Positions 1 to 6,650 of a stretch of 22,327 nucleotides of DNA are shown here, piece after piece. How positions within the stretch are numbered: position 1 is the stretch's first letter; the number at the start of each line of letters is the position of its first letter. The notes under the pieces are model-generated. The model searched no databases and was not told where the DNA came from. It was given only the letters and a program-made list of their open reading frames with translations. The stretch lies in the NCBI GenBank assembly GCA_045599035.1, contig JAZRVI010000052.1:1-22327 (forward strand), written 5' to 3'. This DNA is from CATZDY01 sp045599035. Its GTDB lineage: Bacteria > Bacillota > Desulfotomaculia > Desulfotomaculales > Desulfocucumaceae. Position numbers and translations under genes: made by a program.

Positions 1-74
1 CCGAAGGTTTTAGCAAACATAACACTTTGTTCAGTTGCAGGATATATTCGATATTTAATTGCTTTGTATGCCAT
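1..74 (-). CDS. tnpB: Partial IS200/IS605-type TnpB (OrfB), N-terminus only
   Basis: The minus strand starts with ATG at 74 and reads MAYKAIKYRIYPATEQ... ending ...FAKTFG at the window edge. This matches the start of IS605-family TnpB proteins: basic K-x-[FI]-K-Y-R-[IL]-Y-P, then an Asn/Glu-Gln stretch and a KTFG(CCR) segment. TnpB is an RNA-guided nuclease carried by IS200/IS605/IS1341 elements. Only about 24 codons are present, so it cannot be judged intact. An AAGGTG ribosome binding site lies 8 bases upstream. No tnpA is visible to the right. Confidence 0.75.
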   Translation of the reverse strand, partial: MAYKAIKYRIYPATEQSVMFAKTF

Positions 75-161
75 CTTTCTCACCTTGTGACTGAATGATT
101 ATTATTATCCAATTTCATAGTATCTATAACCTTTATGATGATTACGACCGATTATATTATG

Positions 162-190
162 ATTATAACACTATAAATAACCAAAGTCAA
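162..190 (-). promoter_or_regulatory. Sigma-A-like promoter for the tnpB fragment
   Basis: On the minus strand there is TTGACT (190-185), a 17-bp spacer, then TATAAT (167-162), close to the sigma-A/sigma-70 consensus. It points toward tnpB, leaving a leader of roughly 80 bases. The -35 box begins right after the last Ts of the terminator at 192-261, so termination of the upstream gene and initiation of tnpB are packed together. Confidence 0.6.
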
Positions 191-191
191 G

Positions 192-261
192 AAAACGCCG
201 TGTTTATCGCAATTCATCCCGCCACCTATAGAGGTGGGGGATTTCTTGCTCACGGCGTGTT
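192..261 (-). terminator. Terminator-like hairpin with a nested palindrome in its loop
   Basis: The outer arms AACGCCGTG (194-202) and CACGGCGTgTT (251-261) pair. On the minus strand the distal arm ends in GGCGTTTTC, as expected for an intrinsic terminator of the nitroreductase gene ending at 265. The loop holds a second hairpin: GCAA (209-212) with TTGC (246-249), ATCCC (216-220) with GGGAT (238-242), CCACC (222-226) with GGTGG (233-237), and loop TATAGA. Similar hairpins are known near IS605-family ends. The inner unit could therefore be a small mobile palindrome inserted in the terminator loop, or simply an elaborate terminator. Confidence 0.55.
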
Positions 262-264
262 AAA

Positions 265-1041
265 CTAGATCCATTTAATAGAACAGGGCTTACGCAGCGG
301 ATAATTGCAATAATTTTGCTGCTGGGGATAGCCTACCATTAAGGCAGCCAAAACCTGATCATCTTCAGCCAGCCCCAAAATCTCAGTTTTCAGATCTGGA
401 ATCTGGCTGGCTCCAATCATAGTAAAGCCTGACCAGCAACTGGACAAGCCCTGAGTTCTAAGCCATAATTCCACATAAGCAGCAGCAATGGCCGCATCCT
501 GAGCAAAGCAGCGATCCGTACGGTTTTCGGCATAAGCCACAAGCAGAGTGGAAGCATTGCCGGAAATCATGTTGATTCCCTTGGCCAGCATTTGAGCGAC
601 CTGAGGCAAAGTTTCCGCAGTTTTTTCAGCCATAATTTGGGCAAATTCCGCCAGCTTGTCCTGGTCATTGACCACCAGCCACTTTAAACCCTGCTCATTG
701 CAGCCGGTCGGAGCCCAGGTGGTCAGGCTCAAGGCTTCTTCAATAATTTGCCGAGGTACCGGTTGAGCGGTAAAATTACGGCAAGAACGCCGACTTTTGA
801 ACAAATTAGCCAGTTCTGCCCCGAATCCGGCGGAAAAAGGAGCAATTTGACCAGCCGAAGCTGCTTGACCTTGTCTGAAAATTGCTTCCTGCGGACAGGC
901 AGCCGCACAATGAAAGCATTCTATACACCAGGCTTCCGGTTTGAATTGAGCTTTTGCTTCCTTCAATTCTATGGAATCAAAGGGGCAAACTGGAATACAA
1001 GAACCACACCCCACGCATTTGTCGGAATTAATCTGAATCAT
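265..1041 (-). CDS. Ferredoxin-nitroreductase fusion protein (two [4Fe-4S] + FMN nitroreductase fold)
   Basis: The 258-residue product has an N-terminal bacterial-type ferredoxin domain with two complete cluster motifs, CVGCGSCIPVCP (about residues 9-20) and CIECFHCAAACP (about 39-50). A nitroreductase domain follows, beginning SRRSCRNFTAQPVP and containing the WAPTGCNEQ segment typical of FMN binding. This architecture is common in clostridia, where the ferredoxin is thought to feed electrons to the flavin. The physiological substrate cannot be read from sequence. The start is ATG at 1041, chosen because AAGGAG lies 7 bases upstream and the protein then begins MIQINSDKC as in the family; the frame stays open to 1086 but with no better start. 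It has its own promoter (1150-1178) and is transcribed divergently from the T-box/symporter unit. Confidence 0.9.
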   Translation of the reverse strand: MIQINSDKCVGCGSCIPVCPFDSIELKEAKAQFKPEAWCIECFHCAAACPQEAIFRQGQAASAGQIAPFSAGFGAELANLFKSRRSCRNFTAQPVPRQIIEEALSLTTWAPTGCNEQGLKWLVVNDQDKLAEFAQIMAEKTAETLPQVAQMLAKGINMISGNASTLLVAYAENRTDRCFAQDAAIAAAYVELWLRTQGLSSCWSGFTMIGASQIPDLKTEILGLAEDDQVLAALMVGYPQQQNYCNYPLRKPCSIKWI

Positions 1042-1149
1042 CACAAACTCCTTTCTTAATTCAATGCTTAGTTTACTCTTGAACAATTAACCTTTTCAGC
1101 TTTATCGCAAGCAATATTTCTCGCCCATTATTCCCCATTCCTCCTTAGG

Positions 1150-1178
1150 ATTAAAACTAATTTAAAATTTTAGTTCAA
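1150..1178 (-). promoter_or_regulatory. Predicted promoter of the ferredoxin-nitroreductase
   Basis: The minus strand carries TTGAAC (1178-1173), a 17-bp AT-rich spacer and TTTAAT (1155-1150). It directs transcription leftward with a leader of roughly 100 bases before the ATG at 1041. Its -35 box is only 7 bp from the -35 box of the divergent T-box promoter, so the two should compete or be co-regulated. Confidence 0.45.
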
Positions 1179-1185
1179 AAAAACC

Positions 1186-1213
1186 TTGACAATGAACCGA
1201 TTTATGCTAAAAT
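1186..1213 (+). promoter_or_regulatory. Extended -10 promoter of the T-box/symporter unit
   Basis: TTGACA (1186-1191) is a perfect -35 box. A 16-bp spacer is followed by TAAAAT (1208-1213), preceded by TGC (1205-1207), an extended -10 element. Transcription would begin around 1220, just before the T-box stem I. Confidence 0.7.
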
Positions 1214-1230
1214 AAGCTTATATTTGCTAA

Positions 1231-1512
1231 GAGCTATGATCGGAAATAAGTAAAAACTGTCTCAAAACTTTTTCAGAGAGCGGACGGTTGGTGCAAGCCC
1301 GCAAAGTCGATGGTTTTGAATACATTCCAGGAGCTGCGTACCGAAAGAATTTTTCCAGTAGGCTACGCCGGGATGCACCCGTTACTGTGCCAGGGCATAA
1401 GCGTTTTAGCAACGCCGTGCCTGCTGAGGTCGTTTGCCGTAAGGAAACGATAAATTGAGGTGGTACCACGGGAATTTATCCCGTCCTCTGGCTAACAGAG
1501 GACGGGTTTTTT
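1231..1512 (+). promoter_or_regulatory. T-box riboswitch, predicted tyrosine (UAC) specifier
   Basis: A tRNA-sensing T-box leader lies upstream of the symporter gene. The diagnostic T-box segment GAGGTGGTACCACGGG is at 1457-1472, and the conserved stem I apical element AGAGAGcGGACGGTTGGTG is at about 1275-1293. The Specifier loop can be drawn: GGAA (1242-1245) pairs with TTCC (1325-1328), and AAAAC (1253-1257) pairs with GTTTT (1313-1317). They enclose the 5' strand ATAAGTA and the 3' strand GAA-TAC-A, the usual loop-E arrangement with the codon followed by a purine. The codon is UAC, Tyr (1321-1323). Antiterminator: GAGG (1457-1460) and CGGGA pair with TCCCG and CCTC, mutually exclusive with the terminator. 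Uncharged tRNA-Tyr should allow readthrough. The T-box call is very strong; the Tyr call is good but manual. Confidence 0.93.
1480..1512 (+). terminator. Intrinsic terminator of the T-box leader
   Basis: CCCGTCCTCTG (1480-1490) and CAGAGGACGGG (1496-1506) form a perfect 11-bp stem with loop GCTAA, followed by six Ts (1507-1512). Its 5' arm is shared with the antiterminator, giving the on/off switch. Confidence 0.9.
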
Positions 1513-1553
1513 AATGCCCTTCCTCTGAAAAACTTTATTTTAGAAAGGTCGGG

Positions 1554-3113
1554 ATGAGAATGGCAGTTAAATTAATTATGCTTCTGGTGTTCTTCAGCAT
1601 CATGGTAGCTGTCGGAATTTACTGTCGCAAGGTTGTTTCTGATGTCAATGGTTTTGTTTTGGGAGGACGGGCTGTCGGGCCTTGGCTGACCGCCTTTGCT
1701 TATGGCACATCCTATTTTTCAGCGGTAATTTTTGTAGGCTATGCCGGACAATTTGGTTGGAAATATGGTATTGCTTCCACCTGGATCGGACTGGGCAACG
1801 CTCTTATTGGTTCTCTGCTGGCCTGGGTAATTTTAGGTCGGAGAACCCGGCTCATGTCCCAGCATCTGGATACTGCTACTATGCCGGAATTTTTCAGCAA
1901 GCGGTTCCAAAATCACAGCCTGAAAATTGGAGCCTCGGCTATTATTTTTATCTTTTTAATTCCTTATACCGCTTCTCTTTACAATGGGCTTTCCCGCCTA
2001 TTTGAAATGGCCTTTAACATTGACTACATAGTCTGCATTATAGTTATGGCGGTTTTGACCGGAATCTATGTTATTGTCGGCGGTTATATGGCTACTGCCA
2101 TTAACGATTTTATTCAGGGTTTGATTATGCTGGGCGGCATTGTAGCGGTTATCGCAGCCGTTCTTAACAAAAATGGCGGCTTTATGGACTCTTTGGACGG
2201 CCTGGCCAAGGTGCAAGATGTCGCTGTCTCCAGCACTCCGGGAATTTTTGCTTCTTTCTTTGGCCCCGATCCGCTGAACCTTTTGGGAGTAGTTATCCTG
2301 ACTTCCCTGGGAACCTGGGGTCTGCCGCAAATGATTCAAAAATTTTATGCCATTAAAAGCGAAAAAGCTATTCACAAAGGAACTATTATTTCTACTTTGT
2401 TTGCCCTCGTAGTAGCAGGAGGCTGTTATTTTCTGGGAGGCTTTGGCCGTTTGTTTTCCGATCAGGTTCAGGTCGGAGACAATGGCTCCATTATTTACGA
2501 TTCCATCATTCCATCCATGCTGGCCAATTTGCCGGATATTTTAATTGGAGTGGTCGTAATTCTGGTGCTTTCCGCTTCCATGTCCACTTTATCCTCTTTG
2601 GTACTGGCTTCCAGCTCCACTTTGGCTCTGGACTTTATTCAGGATATCTTTTGTAAACATAAAAAAATGAGCCACAAACAGTTGGTCTTCTTAATGCGGT
2701 TCCTGATTGTAGTATTTATTCTGATTTCAGTAGTTATTGCCATTTGGCAGTATAACAGCAATGTAACCTTTATTGCACAGCTCATGGGCATTTCCTGGGG
2801 GGCTTTGGCTGGAGCTTTTCTGGCTCCTTTCCTCTATGGCCTCTACTGGAAAAAAGCTTCCGCTCCAGCCGTTTGGAGCTGCTTCTTATTCGGAGCTTTG
2901 CTGATGATCTGCAATATGCTGTTTAAAGATTATTTCCCTGTTCTCCTGCAATCGCCTATTAACTGCGGAGCTTTAGCTATGTTGGCCGGTTTCCTTATCG
3001 TTCCCCTGGTCAGCCTGTTTACCAAAGCTCCCCCGGCTGAAGCCACCGAGGAAATATTTTCCTGCTATGAACAAAAGGTTTTGGTTTCTGCTAGCGAATC
3101 TTTGGGAGATTAA
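1554..3113 (+). CDS. Sodium:solute symporter (SSS/PutP-PanF family), predicted tyrosine transporter
   Basis: This 519-residue polytopic membrane protein has about 13 hydrophobic segments, the usual size and topology of the SSS family (LeuT fold, Na+-coupled uptake). Family signatures include the N-terminal GGRAVGPWLTAFAYGTSYFS region and VGGYMATAINDFIQG (about residues 176-190). The segment VLSASMSTLSSLVLASSS (about 341-358) is the conserved TM8 Ser/Thr-rich region that contributes to the Na+ site. A hydrophilic, acidic tail ends the protein. ATG at 1554 follows AAAGG at 5-6 bases; a second ATG at 1560 is equally plausible. It is the only gene behind the T-box, so expression should rise when tRNA-Tyr is uncharged. 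Tyrosine as substrate is inferred from that regulation, not from the protein, because SSS members carry very different solutes. Confidence 0.88.
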   Translation: MRMAVKLIMLLVFFSIMVAVGIYCRKVVSDVNGFVLGGRAVGPWLTAFAYGTSYFSAVIFVGYAGQFGWKYGIASTWIGLGNALIGSLLAWVILGRRTRLMSQHLDTATMPEFFSKRFQNHSLKIGASAIIFIFLIPYTASLYNGLSRLFEMAFNIDYIVCIIVMAVLTGIYVIVGGYMATAINDFIQGLIMLGGIVAVIAAVLNKNGGFMDSLDGLAKVQDVAVSSTPGIFASFFGPDPLNLLGVVILTSLGTWGLPQMIQKFYAIKSEKAIHKGTIISTLFALVVAGGCYFLGGFGRLFSDQVQVGDNGSIIYDSIIPSMLANLPDILIGVVVILVLSASMSTLSSLVLASSSTLALDFIQDIFCKHKKMSHKQLVFLMRFLIVVFILISVVIAIWQYNSNVTFIAQLMGISWGALAGAFLAPFLYGLYWKKASAPAVWSCFLFGALLMICNMLFKDYFPVLLQSPINCGALAMLAGFLIVPLVSLFTKAPPAEATEEIFSCYEQKVLVSASESLGD

Positions 3114-3124
3114 GCTTAAACTCA

Positions 3125-3159
3125 AAAATGCCGTCGAGGAAAAACCTGGACGGCATTTT
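3125..3159. terminator. Bidirectional intrinsic terminator between symporter and feoB
   Basis: AAAATGCCGTC (3125-3135) and GACGGCATTTT (3149-3159) form a perfect 11-bp stem with A/T tails on both sides and loop GAGGAAAAACCTG, itself able to form AGG/CCT. It lies 12 bases after the symporter stop and directly abuts the feoB stop at 3160-3162, so it can end both converging transcripts. Confidence 0.85.
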
Positions 3160-4488
3160 CTAATTTAGTCCCCAATAATGGGCAGTTTGACACACCAGAA
3201 AGCAGGTCAGAGCAGCAACAGCCGTCGGAATCAGGAACCCAGCTAACATCCACCAGGTAGATCCGCTTTCCTTTCTGATGGTTAACAAAGTAGTACTGCA
3301 AGGAAAATGCAGCAAAGAAAATAAAATAGTGCAAATTATCGTAGTTGTAGTCCAATGCTGCTCCACCGCCAAAAGCTGATATAAGGACTGCCAGTTGGCA
3401 ATTTCACCCAGGCTGCTGCTGGCCAGATAGCCCATCAGCAAAATGGGCAAAACAATTTCATTGGCGGGCAAAGCCAGCAGAAAAGCAGTTAAAATATAGC
3501 CATCTAAACCTAAAAGCCGAGCTGCCGGATCCAAAAAATTAGCCAAATGGGTCAAATAAGAAAGTCCATGCCATTGAATATTGGCCAAAAGCCAAATAAC
3601 TGCTCCGGCTGGAATGGACACCAACACCGCCCGCCTTAAAACAAAATACAAGCGATCCTTTAATGCCCGCACAATAACCTTGCCCCATTGAGGTTTACGA
3701 TAAGAAGGCAGTTCCAGCACAAAAGCCGACGGCTCACCTTTCAAAATGCTTAAGGACAAAAGGCGGGAAACCAGCAAGGAAATCCCCATCCCCAACAACA
3801 CCACACCCAAAACAATCAAAGCCACCAGCCAGCTTGAAGAACTGCCCCCCATTAACACTCCCACCCCGGCCAAAGCTATCAGCAAAGGAAAGCGTCCATT
3901 GCAAGGAACAAAGCAATTAGTCAACATGGCAATCAATCTTTCCCGGGGATTCTCAATAATCCGACAGGCCAACACCCCCGCTGCATTGCAGCCAAAACCC
4001 ACACTCATAGTCAAAGCCTGCTGGCCATTAGTTCCCACCTTTTTAAAAACTCGATCCAAATTAAAAGCCGCTCGCGGCAAATAGCCTGAATCTTCTAATA
4101 AAGCAAAGCAGGGAAAGAAAATGGCCATAGGCGGCAGCATTACCGCCACAACCGAACTAACACATAAATACACTCCATCCGCCAAAAAGCCAGTCAGCCA
4201 CTGGGGACAATGCAGGCTCTGCCCCAAATGCCAGATTCCCCATTGTCCCCAGCTAAAAAGCCAGCTTAAACCGGCGGATAAATAATTGGCTCCGGAAACC
4301 GTCAGCCAAAAAACCAAGGATAACAAAAGAGCCATGCAGGGAAAACCCAGCCAACGGGAGGTTAAAAGATTATCCAGCTTGTGATCCCAATCCTGAGCGG
4401 CTTCCTGCCTGACCACCTCCCGGCAAATATCTTCCGAAATCCGATAGAGATTGGCCGAAATTTGAGCAGCCCGCTGGTTATCCTTCAA
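3160..4488 (-). CDS. feoB: FeoB membrane-domain half (out of frame with the G-domain half)
   Basis: This is the C-terminal part of the ferrous iron transporter FeoB. It has the two gate regions of the family: one around GFGCNAAGVLACRIIENPRERL followed by TNCFVPCNGRFPLL (compare GCNVPA...T+TIEN.+DRL and PF..C.AR.P in other FeoBs), and a late LHFPCSTTLLTIRKE segment. About eight to nine hydrophobic helices are visible. The open frame runs back to 4554, but homology to FeoB begins at the frame break near 4524. No ATG is available. The best independent start is TTG at 4488, which has AAAGGAG (4503-4497) 8 bases upstream, giving 442 residues. It could be made by coupled reinitiation after the G-domain stop at 4512, by -1 frameshifting, or not at all if feoB is a pseudogene. 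It ends at the bidirectional terminator. Confidence 0.85.
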   Translation of the reverse strand: MKDNQRAAQISANLYRISEDICREVVRQEAAQDWDHKLDNLLTSRWLGFPCMALLLSLVFWLTVSGANYLSAGLSWLFSWGQWGIWHLGQSLHCPQWLTGFLADGVYLCVSSVVAVMLPPMAIFFPCFALLEDSGYLPRAAFNLDRVFKKVGTNGQQALTMSVGFGCNAAGVLACRIIENPRERLIAMLTNCFVPCNGRFPLLIALAGVGVLMGGSSSSWLVALIVLGVVLLGMGISLLVSRLLSLSILKGEPSAFVLELPSYRKPQWGKVIVRALKDRLYFVLRRAVLVSIPAGAVIWLLANIQWHGLSYLTHLANFLDPAARLLGLDGYILTAFLLALPANEIVLPILLMGYLASSSLGEIANWQSLYQLLAVEQHWTTTTIICTILFSLLHFPCSTTLLTIRKESGSTWWMLAGFLIPTAVAALTCFLVCQTAHYWGLN

Positions 4489-4496
4489 AAGCTTCG

Positions 4497-4530
4497 CTCC
4501 TTTCCTGGGTTCTAAACCTGAGAAAAATTT
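4497..4530 (-). other. feoB frame break: A_AAU_UUU heptamer, stop and downstream SD
   Basis: In the frame of the upstream half, codons read GAA AAT TTT TCT CAG GTT TAG (stop 4514-4512). The A AAT TTT heptamer (4530-4524) fits the X_XXY_YYZ pattern of -1 slippage sites. Slipping back one base gives ...ENF-FSGLEPRKG and continues in the membrane-domain frame, with a 775-residue total product, the usual size of a FeoA-FeoB fusion. AAAGGAG at 4503-4497 precedes TTG 4488. No strong downstream hairpin is seen beyond a short GGTT/AACC. The AAAA-TTTTT run is also a classic indel or sequencing-error site. Confidence 0.55.
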
Positions 4531-5486
4531 TCCCAAAGCCGCAAAGCCAGCCAACGGGAATGGCTTTTCCCCGCTTTTTGCAGATCTTTTTCCAAATTTT
4601 GAATTTCTGCCTCAATTTCCGGTTCGTAGGTAATGGGAGCAGGTCGAGAAAATTCTTTTTGCCTGACCATTTGAGCTATCGTCTGCAAAAGCTCCGGCAA
4701 ACCTTCCTTTTGCCGAGCCGAAATCCCGACCACCGGCACTCCCAATTTTTGAGCCAAAAGCTCCAAATTAAGCCAGATTTTTTTGCGGCGGGCTTCATCC
4801 AACAAATTAACGGCTACAATGGTGCGTCCGGTTATTTCCAAAACCTGCAAAATTAAGGGTAAATTGCGTTCCAGGCAGGAAGCATCCGCTACAGCTACAA
4901 CCACATCCGGCCGTTCAGAACACAAATAACGAACGGCTATTTCTTCTTCGGCTCTTTGGGTGGTTAAGGAATAGGTTCCCGGCAAATCGGTTACCTGATA
5001 GCAAACGCCCTGATAATGATAATAACCTTCAGCCTTTAAAACGGTTTTGCCCGGCCAATTGCCGGTGTGCTGGTGGGAGCCGGTCAAGGCATTAAATAAG
5101 GTGCTTTTTCCAGTATTCGGGTTACCTATTAAAGCAATTTGATGAGTTTCACTTGCTTCCTGGGCGGCCTTAACCCAAATTTTTCGAGCCTGCTGATTTC
5201 GTAAGGCCACCAGGGTTCCTCGAACCCGATAGGTTCTGGGATCGCCCAAAGGACTTTTTCGCACCACTTCCACCCAACTGCCCTGCACCAACCCCAAATT
5301 AAGCATTTTATTGCCGGCTGCTCCTTCCGCCTGATTAAGCAGAATCTGAGCCTTTCCGCCTAAGGGCAAATCACAAAGAGTAAGCTTTTTCTCCATTTTT
5401 TCACAAACAAAATCCTTTCGTTTATCGTAGGCGGAAGCCCACTCCTCTTGAGGGGTGGGAGGAGCCTTTTTAGATCTGTTATCCAT
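4512..5486 (-). CDS. feoB: FeoA-FeoB N-terminal half: FeoA domain + GTPase domain
   Basis: Ferrous iron transport protein, cytoplasmic half, 324 residues. After a hydrophilic leader there is a FeoA-type SH3-like domain (MEKKLTLCDLPLGG through RVRGTLVALR, about residues 31-95), fused to the FeoB G domain. The G domain shows the P-loop GNPNTGKST (G1), the HTGNWPGKT switch I (G2), DLPGTYSL (G3), NLLDE in the place of the usual NxxD (G4) and SARQKEG (G5), followed by the start of the helical GDI region ending SRWLALRLWENF. It then runs into TAG instead of continuing into the membrane domain. Start ATG 5486 is preferred (GAGG 8 bases upstream) over ATG 5396, which begins exactly at FeoA but lacks a good site. 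The usual upstream region has been replaced by an IS relic starting about 40 bp away, so its promoter may be altered. Confidence 0.88.
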   Translation of the reverse strand: MDNRSKKAPPTPQEEWASAYDKRKDFVCEKMEKKLTLCDLPLGGKAQILLNQAEGAAGNKMLNLGLVQGSWVEVVRKSPLGDPRTYRVRGTLVALRNQQARKIWVKAAQEASETHQIALIGNPNTGKSTLFNALTGSHQHTGNWPGKTVLKAEGYYHYQGVCYQVTDLPGTYSLTTQRAEEEIAVRYLCSERPDVVVAVADASCLERNLPLILQVLEITGRTIVAVNLLDEARRKKIWLNLELLAQKLGVPVVGISARQKEGLPELLQTIAQMVRQKEFSRPAPITYEPEIEAEIQNLEKDLQKAGKSHSRWLALRLWENFSQV

Positions 5487-5525
5487 AATCCGCCTCAAAT
5501 ATTGACTTTCGTTAATAATGATCAA

Positions 5526-5851
5526 CCTTCGGGTCAGCGAGAAAACCGTTGGATGCAGGATGTATCAAAGGCACTCGATGAAAACACCCAAAGCATAGAC
5601 TCTTTGTTTTAGATGATCGTATCGGAGCAATGAATCTGTATCGCATGGGAATCGACTATCTCTCCGATAGCCAAGTACCGGATACAGTGGCACCTCAGTA
5701 TATCTGAGATGTCAGGGGCGATGTCAACCGTCCCATGATGTAACGCCACTTTAGGCAGCAGTGTCTATTGGGGTTTAAAAGTCGGAGGCGTGAGCCGTTA
5801 CTACGACTGGGCAGTTACAAGCCCACTCACTTGAGTGAGTGGATAGTTGAC
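5526..5851 (+). pseudogene. tnpB: Decayed tnpB (IS605-type) with internal deletion
   Basis: Two out-of-phase segments are recognisable. ENRWMQDVSKAL (from 5541) matches the [KR]RWMQDVxHxxSK.L region of TnpB. LFVLDDRIGAMNLYRMG (5600-5650) fuses the RuvC-II type LFVLED segment to the DDRIGAMNLY segment that normally follows the zinc ribbon, so everything between, including the zinc ribbon, is deleted. A stop follows at about 5706. No start, RuvC-I segment or intact frame remains. The relic points away from feoB and ends at the hairpin at 5823-5842. The family call rests on remembered motifs, not a search. Confidence 0.6.
5813..5851 (+). repeat. IS605-type right-end hairpin (remnant)
   Basis: CCACTCAC (5823-5830) and GTGAGTGG (5835-5842) form a perfect stem with tetraloop TTGA, followed by ATAGTTGAC. 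A subterminal hairpin followed by a short TTGAC-like end is typical of the right end of tnpB-bearing IS605/IS1341 elements, where the guide RNA scaffold also lies. It fits the relic tnpB immediately upstream. The element boundary would be near 5851. Confidence 0.5.
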
Positions 5852-5916
5852 CTTAAATTTGTGGGTTTGCTTTATACTATGTCAGGCTATTTTTGAAAGT
5901 TACTCGAATCTTAGAC

Positions 5917-5944
5917 AAAAAAAAGGCAGGTAATAACACCTGCC
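5917..5944 (-). terminator. Intrinsic terminator of the yicC-maf gene block
   Basis: On the minus strand GGCAGGT (5944-5938) and ACCTGCC (5931-5925) form a 7-bp GC-rich stem with loop GTTATT, followed by eight Ts (5924-5917). It lies about 130 bases after the maf stop and is the only good terminator seen downstream of that block. The 5945-6072 stretch between it and maf holds no gene that I can support. Confidence 0.85.
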
Positions 5945-6072
5945 TGGAGCTCCCTTATATAAGAGGGAAAAATTAAAAAAATTAACAAAGCAGCAGAACT
6001 GCTTTGAAATCAACAAGTTCAACATGGCTACTATAGCAAATTTTCAGCCCCAAGTCCAGACAAATATTGACT

Positions 6073-6648
6073 TTAAAGGGTATTTTTCAATAAATCCAAA
6101 CCAAAATTCTGCAATAATTTGCCCAAACGCTCCAAAGGCAACCCAACCACATTAAAATAATCCCCAATGATTCCGGAAATAAAAAGAGCCGCCAAACCTT
6201 GAATGGCATAAGCCCCCGCCTTGCCAAAAGGTTCCCCGGTGGCAATATAAGCCCTGATTTCCGCTTCGGACAGCTCCCGGAAAAAAACTCTGGTTTTTTG
6301 ATAATCTAAAACCAATTTATCGCCCTGAGCTACGGCCAGACCACTATAAACCTGGTGTTCTTTGCCCTGCAAAAGCCGCAGCATACGAAAAGCATCCTCC
6401 GGGTTTTGGGGCTTGCCCAAAGCCTCGCTGCCTTGAAAAACCAAAGTATCAGCCCCAATGACCAAATCATCCGGATGTTTTTTGGCCACAGCCAAAGCCT
6501 TTTGAGCCGCCAGAAACATAACCGTTTCTCCCGGTGATAAATTTGCCGCCGCTTTTTCTTCTTCGGTCGACGGCTCAATCTCAAATTTCAGCCCCAAACC
6601 AGCCAAAAGCTCCTGCCGTCGGGGAGAAGCTGAAGCCAAAATAATCAC
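6073..6648 (-). CDS. maf: Maf-family nucleoside triphosphate pyrophosphatase
   Basis: The 191-residue protein starts MIILASASPRRQELL, the Maf signature (S.SPRR.ELL). It contains GADTLVF (substrate-binding Asp), SGLAV, the GKAGAYAIQG motif and a C-terminal GDYFNVVGLPL. Maf/YhdE/YceF enzymes hydrolyse dTTP/UTP or modified nucleotides and act in the cytoplasm to keep unusual nucleotides out of nucleic acids; Bacillus Maf is linked to septum formation. The start codon is GTG (6648), placed 2 bases after the coaBC stop with AAGGAG 7 bases upstream, so it is probably translationally coupled to coaBC. Length and motifs are normal. Confidence 0.93.
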   Translation of the reverse strand: MIILASASPRRQELLAGLGLKFEIEPSTEEEKAAANLSPGETVMFLAAQKALAVAKKHPDDLVIGADTLVFQGSEALGKPQNPEDAFRMLRLLQGKEHQVYSGLAVAQGDKLVLDYQKTRVFFRELSEAEIRAYIATGEPFGKAGAYAIQGLAALFISGIIGDYFNVVGLPLERLGKLLQNFGLDLLKNTL

Positions 6649-6650
6649 TT

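Noticed and set aside
1090..1160. Short leader ORF (about 21 codons) before the nitroreductase, next to an AGGAGG
   Set aside because: The SD is only one base from its ATG, the peptide shows no run of regulatory codons, and nothing suggests attenuation. The AGGAGG may be accidental.
1227..1469. 80-codon minus-strand open frame
   Set aside because: It is exactly antisense to the T-box leader, whose conserved RNA elements explain the sequence; the protein has no recognisable features.
3746..4084. 112-codon plus-strand open frame inside feoB
   Set aside because: It is antisense to a clearly conserved FeoB gate region.
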